Below are positions 10,643-21,478 of a DNA stretch of 64,000 bases, piece after piece. Under the pieces are notes generated by a model. That model saw only the letters and a program-made list of their open reading frames with translations, made no database searches and was not told the DNA's origin. Each line of letters begins with the position of its first letter. Position 1 is the stretch's first letter. A program made the translations under genes and the position numbers. Source of the stretch: Gliomastix tumulicola (Eukaryota; Ascomycota; Sordariomycetes; Hypocreales; Bionectriaceae); NCBI GenBank assembly GCA_001599755.1, contig BCHX01000002.1:5630998-5694997 (forward strand), in the 5' to 3' direction.

Positions 10643-11946
10643 ATGTCTGCCGTCCAAGAGTACAAGATCCATGTTCCAGACACAGAACTGGAGAAGCTCG
10701 AACGCAAACTCGGGCTGACTGACTGGCCCAAAGCTGCAGAAGGCTCTGACGGCTCCTCTTGGGATCAAGGCACTCCAATTCTTGAGATCAAGAGGCTGGT
10801 ACACACGTGGCGCACTACCTTTGACTGGCGCCAGGTCGAGACTCGCTTGAACAGGTTTCCCAACTTCATCGCCAATGTCAGCACTAGCAACTTCGGCATT
10901 CTGGGTGTACATTTCATTCACAAGACAAGCCCTCAGTCAACAGCAATCCCATTGTTATTTCTCCATGGGTGGCCTGGCTCATTCATTGAAGTGACCAAGA
11001 TCTTGGATGATTTGGCGGCGGGGGGCGACGCAGTGAGTTTTCATGTAGTCGCTCCCAGTCTAATCGACTTCGGCTTCTCCTCTCCTAGTCCTGCAAGTAC
11101 AAGAACTCTCCATTTTCTTTTCCTGTGCTAATGGCAGAGGTTTAGCATGGCTTTCAATTCGAGGACCACGCCGAGGTATATCATAACCTCATGCAGATGC
11201 TCGGCTATAACCAGTACGGTATGTTACTGCTCACAGCTTCTTGCCCGTAATCTAGTGCCTGCTCTTATATGTCTTACTCTCGCATAGTCATCCAAGCTGG
11301 CGATGTGGGCCACCTGGTCTCGAGATTCATGGCCAAGAAGTATGGCCCTTCCCATTGCAAGGCCTACCACACCAACACGCCCGTTCCCTCTGAGCCTCGC
11401 CAAGACACCCACCCCGAACTCTACGCTCAACTACAGGCCACACCTCTCACAGACTTGGAAGTTCAAGAGCTCACTCGTTCCGGCGAGTTCTCGGCGACGG
11501 GCTCCGGATACTACAAGCAAATGTCCACCAAGCCCTTGACCATAGGCCTTGCGCTCCGGGACAGCCCTGCTGGGCTGCTTAGCTGGCTATACGAGAAAAT
11601 GCACGACTGGAGTGATGACTATCCGTGGACTGACGAAGAGATTCTCACTTGGGTCAGCATCTACTATTTCTCGACCGCGGGGCCAGACGCCTCGGCCAAG
11701 ACCTACTACGCAATGGAAAAAAGGCAGCCTTCTGCATTCGTTGCTGCAGCTGAGTACATCGACGTGCCTCTTGGCATACTCAGATTCTCTGGCGATCTCG
11801 TTTTGCTTCCCAGACTATGGAATCAGTCGTTGGGGCCGATTGTCCATGAGAGCAGCCACGCAGGCGGGGGACATTTTGCAGCATGGGAGAGACCAAACGC
11901 AATTATTCAGGATTTAAGGCTCATGTTCAGAGAGGGCTTGCCCTAG
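10643..11946 (+). CDS. Microsomal-type epoxide hydrolase (EHN domain, alpha/beta hydrolase)
   Basis: 393 residues from exons 10643-11092, 11146-11218 and 11288-11946. Residues 1-100 are the N-terminal lid domain (EKLERKLGLTDWP, FDWRQVETRLNRFPNF), followed by the core alpha/beta hydrolase with oxyanion motif HGWPGSF, nucleophile Asp in QAGDVG, and the catalytic His in GGHFAAWERP near the C-terminus. It opens epoxides to diols, in detoxification or catabolism. Intron 1 starts with GCAAGT, not GT: only the GC donor (CCT|GCAAGT) keeps the frame with acceptor TTTAG at 11145, giving SPSP-HGFQFED. QAGDVG differs from the more usual QGGDWG, so activity on standard epoxides is not certain. Confidence 0.9.
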
Positions 11947-12558
11947 ATCTTGGATGACTATATATGAGAGCCCTTTGGCCTTTTTTTTTTCGATTGCCAG
12001 TGGCATATTGGTGAGCGCTGAATCACAGGTTCTTTGCTGTTGGAAATCATGTCTGTCTAAACAACGAAGAGCAGAATAGGTAGTTGGGATGGGGGCGTGA
12101 ATGAAGGGAGGTCTAAGCAGTTGAATAACACATCCCACCGAAAGACAAATACTCACCTTGATGCACCTCTATTGCTGCAAGCCTACATTGTCAGTCACTC
12201 GTAGTCTTGGTAATAGCGAGGTGTAGGGTACGGAAGCCTGCTTCCAGCAACACCGCACACCCAAGCAAGTCCAGTATTGTTATTGAGGAGTCCTAAGCCG
12301 TAGACGGTTAGACGGTCAGAGATTTATTGGAGGCGTCCTCGGACTTATATCGGCTAACTGCGCTGGAGCGAGCTGGCTTGTTCGCTAATGGGCCAGTCAC
12401 CAGAGGCTCGCTGCACAAATGTTTCCCCCGCACTACCCCATGTCTCCCTCCAATTCCTCAATCATCGGTCGCGCACTCAGCAGTTGACATCCTGCCAATT
12501 GTGGTGACAAGGATCAGTGCGTCTGTGATTGACATTGATACCGCTTCGTGCACTCGCC
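11947..12558. other. Intergenic, no gene seen
   Basis: 612 bp between the epoxide hydrolase stop and the next TF start. A T10 run at about 11980-11990 lies in the hydrolase 3' region. No conserved frame was recognised. Confidence 0.45.
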
Positions 12559-14763
12559 ATGACGAGAGCCCCCTCCAACAAAGCAAGCATTGCTCAAGCT
12601 TGCTCCGTCTGCTACCAGAAAAAGGCACGGTAAAACCCCCCTGGCATTTGCTGGCGAGCGTGCTGCAGACGCTAATATGATGGAATGTGTAGATACGATG
12701 CGATTTGGGGCCCAACAAATCGTCCTGCACGAACTGTATGCTTTACAACACGGAGTGCAGGTCAGACAGCCTCAACGCAATACCTCGACCATTATTTACT
12801 GACGCCTTCCAGACTAAGATTGAGGAAGCGGAAGAGGGCGCCCAGCTCGTTGGGTCAAATCAACGGAGATGAGACGTCTCAGGGGACGGTCGTGATAAGC
12901 CCGGAGAGCATCGCCCTTCCCCAAGCACCAGCGTCAATCATTGAAGACGGACCACCTGAACGCGATGGACGCCCAGCTCCCCGGCCTGAAACACCCGTTG
13001 TCCGAGGACTAGTGTCCCCTAGCGCGCCAGAGCTGCCAGACCATCATGCTCTTTCCCACCCGTCCTCCGCGGAAGATCAGACGACGCCATCCGGGAGTGC
13101 TCATGATGGAAGAGTCGTTTACTTTGAATCGATCGAAGGGCGCAGCACCGAATCGACCAAGGCATATCCCCAAACATCAGGCATGTCACCTGCAGATATC
13201 GTGTCCCTGGAGGCAAGTCACGCATTCGATCTGCCCTCGCGAGCCATCAAAACATGCTATATCGACAACTTCTTCAAATACTGCACGCCATTCGTCCCTA
13301 TCGTGGCCCGGTCCTGGTTGGACGAATCTTCCCAACAAAAGCCCTCGCTCCTGCTTCAGCAAGCCGTTCTCCTTGCTGGTAGTCGCGTGACGCGGCCGCA
13401 TAATATGACGGCAAGCAGGGAGCTGTACGCTCGTGCAAAGGCATTGTTCTTTTCAAACTACGAACAGAACCCTGTCATGCTCATCATCACGTGCTTGCTC
13501 CTCCAGTGGTGGAATCCAGCCGGGCCAGATCGCATATGCATGGACAACAGCCAATTCTGGCTTCGTACTGGCATTGGCATTGCTATAGAAATGGGTCTGC
13601 ATCGTGAGAGCCCGAGTGCAAAGGACGCACCGTACAGGCGGCGCTTATGGTGGTCTCTTGTCGTGAGTAGCCCCCGGATCCCTACTTTTGCTCGCCCTCC
13701 CTTTGCTAAAGTCACACAGGCGCGCGATTGTCAAGTATCAGCTGCGCATGGGCGTCCAAGAGCAATTCAGCTTGACGAGTGCAGCGTACCCGCCTTGACC
13801 ACCCACGACTTTCCAGATGAGATGCAGAGTACTGCTAATGCCTCTGTCTGCTTCGTTGAAATATGTCGCGTCTTTGGCGAGGTGGGCGAAAGCGTGAGAC
13901 GCAACCAGATGACGGCAATCAGAGTCTACCACTTCAGGAACAGCCTGTACATCTGGGCCCGAGAACTTCCGCCCGAGCTTCGACTCTTTCGTCAACCGCC
14001 GGATGCCGTCAACAGCTATAGCTTTGAAGCTCGCCAGATTCACGTCATCTACTTCGCCACGCTGATCTTACTCTTCCGCACCTCAGCACCTCGCTCTTCA
14101 GGACTGGCGGCATCATTGGTTGCAGCTTCATTTGTGGCCGGGATCTTTGAAGAGTTCTTGGTCCGCGACGAGATTGGATATCTGGGTCCCGGCATTCACA
14201 AATTCTTCCTGCTGACTGCTGCCATCACCCTGCTGTCGGCCTATCGCTGCCCATCTATCGAAATGGATGTCTCGGAGGATTACGAGGCGATAAAGCAATC
14301 GCTGACGCAATTCTCCCTTCGATATCCGTCTGCACTCGCTACTTTGCACATGATCGAATCTCTCGAGTCTGCTGAGGTGCAAGCGCCAGATGGCTTTGGC
14401 AATCTCACTTCTCTTGACAGTGAAACCTTTGCGCTCTTCAGAGAATTTGGACCCGGCCTATGCAGACAATGGAGTCTGGTAGTTGGAGGACACGCTCACA
14501 ATGCATCCAATGCTGGTCTCGGTGGCCGCCTCACTCGCTCTGCCGCACACTTTGCCGATGCGCCTCAAGCACCATCAGTCACGCACTCGCTCACTGTCAC
14601 TGCAGGTAGGATTCCTCCTGCCGACGAACTCTTGGATATGGACATGGGACCCGAAAGCGCAGCACTTGACCCGTCTTGGCTGAGTTCATGGCCGGACCTG
14701 CCAGATCCAACGTCATGGATTTTGCAGGACACAGCATTTGATTTTGGAGACGGCGAGGGCTGA
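12559..14763 (+). CDS. Zn2Cys6 transcription factor with fungal middle homology region
   Basis: 675 residues from exons 12559-12624, 12693-12760, 12813-13662 and 13720-14763. The zinc cluster is spread over exons 1-2: C-S-V-C-YQKKIR-C, then C-T-N-C and a final C before the junction at 12760. That spacing is obtained only if intron 1 uses a GC donor (AAG|GCACGG at 12625); the nearby GT donor (GTAAAA) puts exon 2 in the wrong frame. Later motifs are YIDNFFKYCTPFVPIV, FWLRTGIGIAIEMGLHRE, RRRLWWSLV-ARDCQVSAAHGRP (restored by removing 13663-13719) and an acidic C-terminus. It lies beside the enoyl-CoA hydratase-like gene, 405 bp downstream. Exon 1 is the least certain part. Confidence 0.85.
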
Positions 14764-15168
14764 CGGCCCAGCTCCACGCATACATCAGAGAGCAATAAAG
14801 GGGTACTTGGTATCAGACGGAACTTACCCGTGTACAGAAGTAGCTTTGGTCGAGTCAGGTATCCAGTTCTCCTGGAGCGTGATGCACCCGCCAAGTGGAT
14901 ATCAGCTTTGCTAGCAAGAGCCTAGCGAGGTCTGGCCCTGATGGTCGTTCAATCTCCGGGGAAATCCCCACGGCGTTTTGAAAACACCGTGGACTTTTTG
15001 GCCCCGTCGTTTGGAGAGCACCGTCTGCTATTGACGGAGTATTCTATTCTCAACTACTGTGTAAGCTTGGAGAGTTGGTCCATTATATCACCGGTATTGC
15101 ATCATGCACCTATCAGGGCATTTTGAGTCAGATTCACTATCTCTCGACCGCTTCCTGTATTTTGCATA
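14764..15168. other. Intergenic: promoter of the enoyl-CoA hydratase-like gene
   Basis: 405 bp holding the palindrome described at 14961-14992. No gene seen. Confidence 0.5.
14961..14992. promoter_or_regulatory. Palindromic CCACGG-N13-CCGTGG element
   Basis: Two 12-base arms, CCACGGCGTTTT (14968-14979) and AAAACACCGTGG (14981-14992), are inverted repeats with one mismatch around a central G. The first 19 bases from 14961 recur exactly at 20102-20120. The inverted CGG/CCG triplets are what a dimeric Zn2Cys6 regulator would bind. It lies about 180 bp before the start of the gene at 15169. Confidence 0.6.
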
Positions 15169-16015
15169 ATGCCTATGAACGATAAATACAGAAATCTCAG
15201 CCTAGAACGGCAAGGGGATTATTTCATACTTACGTTACAGAAGCCACCGGAGAACCGTCTTAATTCTTGGTTTTGCCAGGAGATTATCCGAGCCCTCAAC
15301 GATGTGCGCAAGGCGTTGGGGTCAGAGTCCGAGGGGGCATTGATTGTGAAAGGGAGCGACACCAAGTTCTTCTGCACCGTAAGGCTGTTCTCTCTGTGTG
15401 CACGTCGAGGATGTGGCCGCTGATGCATCAGAAAGGGACTGGACTTACATGAGCGCGACACAAACCCTTACGCAAGCTCCGAAGGATTCTACCCTGTGAG
15501 ACCCAGCTCATGCCCCTGCCTCGGGGATTGTCTCCCTCTAACCAAGGCAGATGATCCACGCCTTTCTCGACTTTCCGTTCCCGACGATTTGTCTCATTAC
15601 TGGCCACGTCTTTGGCGGTGCCTCTGTGTGGAGTCTGTCACACGATTATCGTATTATGAACTCACAACGCGGATACTGGTGCATGCCGGCCGTGAATCTA
15701 TCTCTCCACTTTGATGGAATAGGCTCTTTGATTCGTTCAAAGCTCGCACCAGCTGTTGCTCGAAGGGTTTTGCTTGAGGCACACCGATACAAGCCGGCAG
15801 AGGCACTGGCAGATGGGATTGTGGATGAAATTGCTGCGCCAGAGGACATGCTTCAACGCGCATTGGAGCTCGCAGGTCAGGTCAAGGGCAGGGCCAAGAT
15901 GGGTGTGTATGGCATGTTGAGGGCTGAACTGTACGGAGACGCCGTTGTGGCGTTCCAAAAGGTCAGCAACGTCCATTCCCGAATCATCGCTCGGGAGGCC
16001 AAGGTGAAGCTATGA
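15169..16015 (+). CDS. Enoyl-CoA hydratase/isomerase (crotonase) family protein
   Basis: 244 residues from exons 15169-15378, 15436-15495 and 15551-16015. Splicing gives the continuous KFFCTGLDLHERDTNPY and then MIHAFLDFPFP. The crotonase oxyanion-hole region is TGHVFGGASVWSLSHDYRIM, followed by GYWCMPAVNL and LADGIVDEIAAPEDML. Length and sequence match the fungal delta3,delta2-enoyl-CoA isomerase-like branch. It may act on short or unusual acyl-CoAs in beta-oxidation. The C-terminal tripeptide VKL is not a standard peroxisomal signal. The promoter carries the 14961 palindrome, shared with the SDR at 20330. Confidence 0.88.
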
Positions 16016-16304
16016 TCCTGGGTGGACTTGGTCTTAGATCTAAATAAACGCAGGAAGACAGCCTCTCTTCAATAGAACACTGACTGGAAAAGCCACAATG
16101 CAACTGGTGTGTTAAACTCTTTCTTCGGCTGGACGTTTGGTGCGCGAGTATGGAAAGGACGTGATATGCCTGCCGCAAGAACAATCATGTAATAGGCAAT
16201 ATTTTGTTTAGACTAGGGCAGAGATAGTGAGGCCGTTATGAAGCTGGGGACAACCAGCTGTGACCCCAGTCTTTGGCCATCTAATGCCTTCTTGACTTCC
16301 TCTT

Positions 16305-17228
16305 CTACACGTCGCCGAACAAGCTTGCTGGCGTCTCTACCCAAAATCTCCTCCATATCTCTTCGTCTTTGATCCATCCACGTAAGACCTTAATATGCAG
16401 TGCATGATCCACGACGCGAAACCCCTCAACGTCATTCAGTCGTTGTTCCTTAGTTTTGCCAGCCCGAGAGCTGGCCAACGCTGTGTTAGGCCAGTCGGAC
16501 CCGTATAGAAGCCTATCAGCTCCTGCCTCAAGTAATGCTAGAGCCATAGGCTCTAAAGAGGCCATACCCTGGGAGTGGCCATGGTACTGACGCTCGAAAG
16601 CAGATAGCTTGACGTAAATGGAGCGGTTGGAGACAAGTCGCAGCAGGGCAGCGAACTCCGCCGACGTCTCATCTCCAGGCTTCAAGCCGGCCCAATGATC
16701 TGCGATGACTTTCGTACCGGGAGGCAAAGCAGAAATAGTCGGTGCGAGGGCCATCCAAGCCACGGGGTGCATGTACAAGTCAATGACCCAGCCAAGAGGA
16801 TTGAGACGAGCCGCTGCTTTCTCAAGCTTGCGGGCGATGGCGGCCTCGGATTCTTGGTCCCCAAAGCCCCAAGATACCTCGTGCATGCGAACGCCACGCA
16901 CGCCGGCGGTGTGCAAGCGCTGCAACTCGTCGTCCGAGGTCTGTTCAAGATCCAACACCGCCAGACCACGGAGTTTACGGGCAAAAGCAGGTGGCACCTG
17001 CTGTAGGGCATCCACCAGAGGCGCAGGATCCGAGCCTTGTACGGTGGCTTGGACGATGATAATATTGGTGCAACGAGTCGAATCATAGGGATAGTTGGAG
17101 AGTGGTGCGGCTGCAGGGGTGTATGACCTGGCGGGCGAGTAGGGAAACTTGGCCGGGTCGAAGACGTGAATGTGCGTATCCCACGCATCCGCAGGCACCA
17201 AATCGCGAATGTCGGTGTTAGTGCCCAT
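16305..17228 (-). CDS. Amidohydrolase_2 family hydrolase (LigI / lactonase-like, COG3618)
   Basis: 307 residues from ATG 17228 in one exon. The N-terminus has the metal-binding DTHIHVFDP typical of the family, then PYSPARSYTP, VQATVQGSDP, GVRGVRMHEV, a mid-chain ADHWAGLKPG, VKLSAFERQY, and the C-terminal YGSDWPNT with the conserved Asp. Characterised relatives hydrolyse 2-pyrone-4,6-dicarboxylate (LigI) or sugar lactones such as L-fuconolactone, so ring-cleavage or sugar-acid lactone hydrolysis is likely. It is cytosolic. A TATA-like TATAAA on the minus strand at about 17558-17563 lies 330 bp before this ATG, and another open frame begins at 17437 (see that entry), so the true 5' structure is uncertain. 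Divergent from the MFS gene at 17755. Confidence 0.87.
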   Translation of the reverse strand: MGTNTDIRDLVPADAWDTHIHVFDPAKFPYSPARSYTPAAAPLSNYPYDSTRCTNIIIVQATVQGSDPAPLVDALQQVPPAFARKLRGLAVLDLEQTSDDELQRLHTAGVRGVRMHEVSWGFGDQESEAAIARKLEKAAARLNPLGWVIDLYMHPVAWMALAPTISALPPGTKVIADHWAGLKPGDETSAEFAALLRLVSNRSIYVKLSAFERQYHGHSQGMASLEPMALALLEAGADRLLYGSDWPNTALASSRAGKTKEQRLNDVEGFRVVDHALHIKVLRGWIKDEEIWRRFWVETPASLFGDV

Positions 17229-17437
17229 TGCTCCACGATGTCAAGGGCTGTTGGCTTATTGGTGGTGGTAGTATCGAGGCTGGTCTTGATGCCGTTTAGT
17301 GAGGGCAGATTGATCTTGTCATGGAGGAAATTGCCCTTCAGCACATCAGCGGCTATTTCTGCAGGCTTTCCCCTCCGAGTCTCTGTTCTCCAGTTAATAT
17401 CCTCGCGCGCTGACACATAGCTCCGGGGAATCGCCAT
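17229..17437 (-). other. Upstream reading frame overlapping the amidohydrolase start
   Basis: An ATG at 17437 in good context (CCCATGG) opens a 251-codon frame that runs through the amidohydrolase N-terminus in another frame and ends at 16682. Its first 70 codons have protein-like composition (for example NFLHDKINLPSLNGIK). The promoter TATA lies only about 120 bp upstream of it, so ribosomes would meet this ATG first. It could be a missed first exon, an upstream ORF that limits translation, or chance; I found no intron of the right phase joining the two frames. Confidence 0.35.
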
Positions 17438-17754
17438 GGGAAGTTGGTCCTCGGAGTCATGAGCTCGGTGACTATGGTGCCATCCCCATGGGGAAATAAT
17501 GAGGAATGAGGAGGAGGGTGCAAATGGCAGGGGTGACTTGAACCAGAACGCGGGGTGTTTATATCAGCTCGCTAGTGGCAGCTAGTTGCATCAGCCGCAA
17601 ACTCTGTGGCGAGTTGGATGCACTAATGAGTGCTACTTTAAAGCCCTTGAAGTCCCTGAGCATGGTTCTCATGAAGGGGGAACTGCGAAAACAGATCAGC
17701 AATCAAGCCAACATACGCTTCTTTCTTCCGTTCAAACAGTCGTCATCCATCAAG
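17438..17754. promoter_or_regulatory. Divergent promoter of amidohydrolase and MFS genes
   Basis: 317 bp. It contains the palindrome CCCCATGGGG near 17487, flanked by AT/AAAT, and minus-strand TATAAA at about 17558. Shared control of the two genes is plausible. Confidence 0.5.
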
Positions 17755-19526
17755 ATGTCTTCCGTCCAGAAAGATGTTGAAATCATGCATCATGATGGCT
17801 ACGGTCCAGGCCATCTCAGCCCAGAAGACCGGGAGTTTATGGACAGCTTGCCAGAAAAAACACGGAAGGCAGCTATCAGGAAGGTGAGACAACGAAAGTC
17901 ACAAAAGGGAAACTATTGTGCTGGCGTTCTGTGTGACGCTAATCGTATTCATTATACTTAGGTCGATTGGCATTTAATCCCCCTTCTTACATTCCTGTAT
18001 CTGACCTACATCGATCGCACCAACATTGGTAGGACCACCTGGTTCCCTACATTTACTCGTCATATCTCTAATGCCATAGAACAGGAAACGTGAAGATCGA
18101 GGGAATCATGGATGACTTGGACCTGAGTGGTGACAGGTTCAGTGTAGCGACTTGCATCTTCTTTGCATCATACTGTTTCTTTGGTACGTGATGCCATCAG
18201 CTGGTGAGCTCCCATGTGCAAGGCTAACTCCCTCTAGAAATCCCCAGCAACTGGATCTTGACCCGCATCGCGAAGCCGTCGATATATATCGGGGGTCTTG
18301 TTGTCGCCTGGGGTCTCGTTATGACGTTCAGCGGCCTAGTCCAGTCCTATGAAGGCCTACTTGTCGCGCGATTTATGCTTGGTGTTACGGAGTAAGTGGC
18401 CTAGCGGACTGTTTTATCCAGCGTGCTGTAGAATGATGATGAGCTGACCTTTCATAAGGGCCGGCTTTTATCCTGGGGCTCTGTACATCATCAGCAACTG
18501 GTACATGCCTGGCGAGATACAGCTTCGCATCGCATGCTTCTACAGTGCCAGTGCAGCAGCAGGCGCCTTCTCGGGCCTTCTCGCTTTCGCCATCGCCAAG
18601 ATGGACGGCACTGCGGGCTATCGGGGTTGGCGTTGGATCTTCCTGCTCGAGGGAATCCTCACTGTGGTAGTAGGAGTTGTGTGCGTCTTTTGCCTTCCCG
18701 ACAGTCCAGCGCTCTCCACGCGCTGGCTCAAAGCCGACGAGATTCGCTATCTTGAAACACGGAAGCGCGCTGCTCAGACAGGGAGCCCGTCGCCACAGAA
18801 CACTGAGGGGAGCGCAGCTTTCCGTGGAAGATTCTCCGAGACGTACTCCTGGATTGGCAGGTATACCTTACCGTTGTCATCTACTGGAGCAACGCTCTTC
18901 CCAACTACGCCGTCAAATTCAACATGCCCGCTGTCATCAAGAGTATGGGCTATACCAGCGCCGTTGCGCAGCTGCTGACCATCCCGCCATATGCTGTCGG
19001 CGCTATTTCCGCCTTTCTATCATCGTGGATCGCTGATCGATTCAAATGGAGGATGCCGTTCATTGTCTTCGGCCAAGTTATCCTCATTGTTAGTTTTGCC
19101 ATCCTATATGTTTACGGATATGCACCAGACAAGCATATGGCAGTGTGCTACTTCGCCTTGATTCTGGCCTGCATTGGCTTTTATCCAATCCTCCCCGGGA
19201 CAAACGCATGGATACTTAGCAATCTTGCTGGACAGACGAAACGGGCGATGGGCATCGCCTGGTTGGTGTCTCTCGGCAACTTGGGAGGCATCCCTGGGTC
19301 TTTCATCTTCAAGGCTTCCGAGGCACCTCGGTATCCCACGGCTTACATTACGTCTTTCTCCGTCGCGGCGGCTGGTATTGTAGCCGCCTTGGCACTCGAA
19401 TTTGGCTATTGGACGATCAACAAGAGTCGGTCTAAGAGAACCGAAATCGAATGGAGAGAGACTTATACCTCCGAGCAACTGGAGAAGATGGGAGATAGGT
19501 CGCCGTTGTTCAAGTACACGCTATGA
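17755..19526 (+). CDS. MFS transporter, allantoate permease family, with an apparent frameshift
   Basis: The protein starts MSSVQKD at 17755 and passes through exons 17755-17883, 17962 onward and several short ones. Motifs include PLLTFLYLTYIDRTNIGNVKI, SYCFFEIPSNWILTRI, GWRWIFLLEGILTVVVG and, at the end, YPTAYITSFSVAAAGIVAALALEFG, the Dal5-type set. Between about 18790 and 18835 the frame must change: upstream RYLETRKRAAQTG is in one frame and downstream WKILRDVLLDWQVYL in another. No normal intron fits; the only GT-AG pair that would restore phase is 29 bp long. The gene is therefore either a recent pseudogene, a sequencing error, or has a very small intron. The substrate is unknown; it is divergent from the LigI-like hydrolase and may import its substrate. 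Confidence 0.82.
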
Positions 19527-20329
19527 AGCAGGGAATAGGATAGTAGTAGTCGAAGAACTCGAACAAAGTAAATGCAACTACTCTTGCATGGAATATTCTG
19601 CCAACATCTTCAAAGTGGACATAGGACTTGAGTATTGAAAACTTCCTCCCAGTCAGGTTAGCTTAAGAATAGGGCAGCAAGCTTGAAGCCTGAGCACCCT
19701 CCGTATCTCAAGTTTCCGTGGACTACCTGCCTTTTTCACAGACCCGACTGCAGGGAAGTTTCACAACGGTAGGAGGTACACTTCGGTATGAAAAATCCCT
19801 TGGGGTACTAAACCAGATACCAGCCCTCTCTACCATCGGCGTGAACTAGACTCTGGGGCGGAGGGTGGCCGATGTGTGAGGATTTAGAGGCTCGATGGTA
19901 TGAACATCGCCTTTCACCCGATTCCTATTGGAATGCCGACCAAAACGCGGCCAGATACGTATGAGCCAGTAGGTATTTCGGCATAGTCTTTTAGAATATT
20001 GAGCTAGTGGAAGTAGATTGCGGAAACATACATGCGTTTTGCTAGTCAAATTGGGTCGGCCGTTCGTCGGAGATGATGGATGGGGAGGATTCATGTCGCC
20101 AGAAATCCCCACGGCGTTTTCCCCCAATGACAAATTGAGCCTTTGAAAATCGCCGATGTGGTCACTTGCCGCGCCTGGGCCTGGCTCGAAGATGATGTAT
20201 GCCAGGCTTGCACACAAAGCTGAGCACGGCGCAGGATATGTTGACCTTGTCAGCAGACTAGCCAAACCATACGCAACCTCAGCACTGAACTAGCAGCATC
20301 GCAAGGTACACATCATCACCAAACCAACC
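19527..20329. other. Intergenic: promoter of the SDR gene
   Basis: 803 bp, no gene recognised. It contains CCGTGGACT at about 19718, matching the right arm of the 14961 palindrome, and the exact 19-bp copy at 20102. Confidence 0.5.
20102..20120. promoter_or_regulatory. 19-bp element identical to 14961-14979
   Basis: GAAATCCCCACGGCGTTTT, exact match to the left part of the palindromic element upstream of the crotonase gene. It lies about 210 bp before the SDR start codon. The right arm is not conserved here. Confidence 0.6.
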
Positions 20330-21248
20330 ATGGCCGATCGTCTTGAACAATTTTCAGGTCACTTGAATCCGAGGCAGGGACTACTCAAGGGTCAGACAGC
20401 AATAATCACGGGCAGTGGTCAGGGCATTGGTGCCGAGACCGCGCGTGTATTTGCAAGGGAGGAGGCTCGAGTCGTTGTCTGTGACATCGACGAAGGCAAG
20501 TGTAGCATAAGACAGTCATTTGTCTCCAGGACTAAGCTTACATCCAACCGCAGAAAAGGCGCGAGCTGTCGTCAATGAGATTATCTCACAAGGGGGAAAA
20601 GCCATTGCTGTCCCTGGGGACGTGATGGATCAGACATACATCAACAACCTTGTGGCGAAAGCGGCGGAGTTCGGGGAAGGCAGGATACACATCATCGTCA
20701 ATAATGCCGGCTATACATGGGACGGCGTGATTCACAAGATGTCTGATGAGCAATGGGATACCATCATCAACCTCCATGGGAAGTCTCCGTTCCAGCTCAT
20801 CCGCGCAGCAGCACCTTACTTCCGCGTCAGAGACGGGCAGCAGCGGAACATCATTGGCGTGTCGTCGACATCGGGTGTCCATGGAAACGCAGGCCAGATC
20901 AACTACGCGCTTGTGAAATCAGGCGTATCCGGCATGATCAAGACAATCGCCAAAGAATGGGGACCGCAGTTCAATGTTCGTGCCAATACCATCGCATTTG
21001 GCCAGATCAGCACCCGACTGACTCAGGCAAAAGAGAAGGGTGCCTTCGTTCTTGGCCCTGATGGACGGAAGATTGAGCTTGGTGTGCCAGGGAGGAAGGA
21101 CGTTGCAGCTTCAAACTACGACGACATCCCTTTAAGGAGACCAGGGACTCCGACGGATGCAGCAAATGCCATCTTGGCCGTCTGCAGCCCTTTGTTCTCC
21201 TATGTGACTGGTCAAACAATCATGGTCACAGGTGGGCGTAACATGTAG
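20330..21248 (+). CDS. Short-chain dehydrogenase/reductase (FabG-like)
   Basis: 286 residues from exons 20330-20495 and 20554-21248. NAD(P) motif TGSGQGIG near residue 28, VVVCDID at the cofactor-specificity loop, NNAG, catalytic Ser in SSTSGVHG, and YALVK. The C-terminus VTGQTIMVTGGRNM is classical. The Asp at the end of strand beta2 suggests NAD rather than NADP. The single intron uses a GC donor (G|GCAAGT); only this choice gives the continuous DIDEEKARAVVNEI. The reaction is an alcohol/ketone interconversion on an unknown small molecule. The promoter element at 20102 links it to the crotonase gene. Neighbouring D-2-hydroxyacid dehydrogenase converges with it. Confidence 0.92.
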
Positions 21249-21478
21249 CCTAGCATCATAATTACCTTCACATGTTCGAGGCCGCCTGGAGTTTTGAGAT
21301 ATATAGTCATACTGACGCTTTGAAATTCCACATGCACTCCCACTCACTCAGCTCATTGCTTGGAGTTGTAGTGCTAATTGGACCATTTCACACTGGCCAA
21401 GTCAATCTGTTTAACCAACATCGTAGAACGGAGCTTCAAGACGTTCTTCGTACTCCCTGCTGTGTATTCCGCGCTCAC

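Noticed and set aside
12625..12692. Canonical GT donor (GTAAAA) for intron 1 of the TF at 12559
   Set aside because: It puts exon 2 out of phase and destroys the zinc cluster; the GC donor preserves C-x2-C-x6-C spacing.
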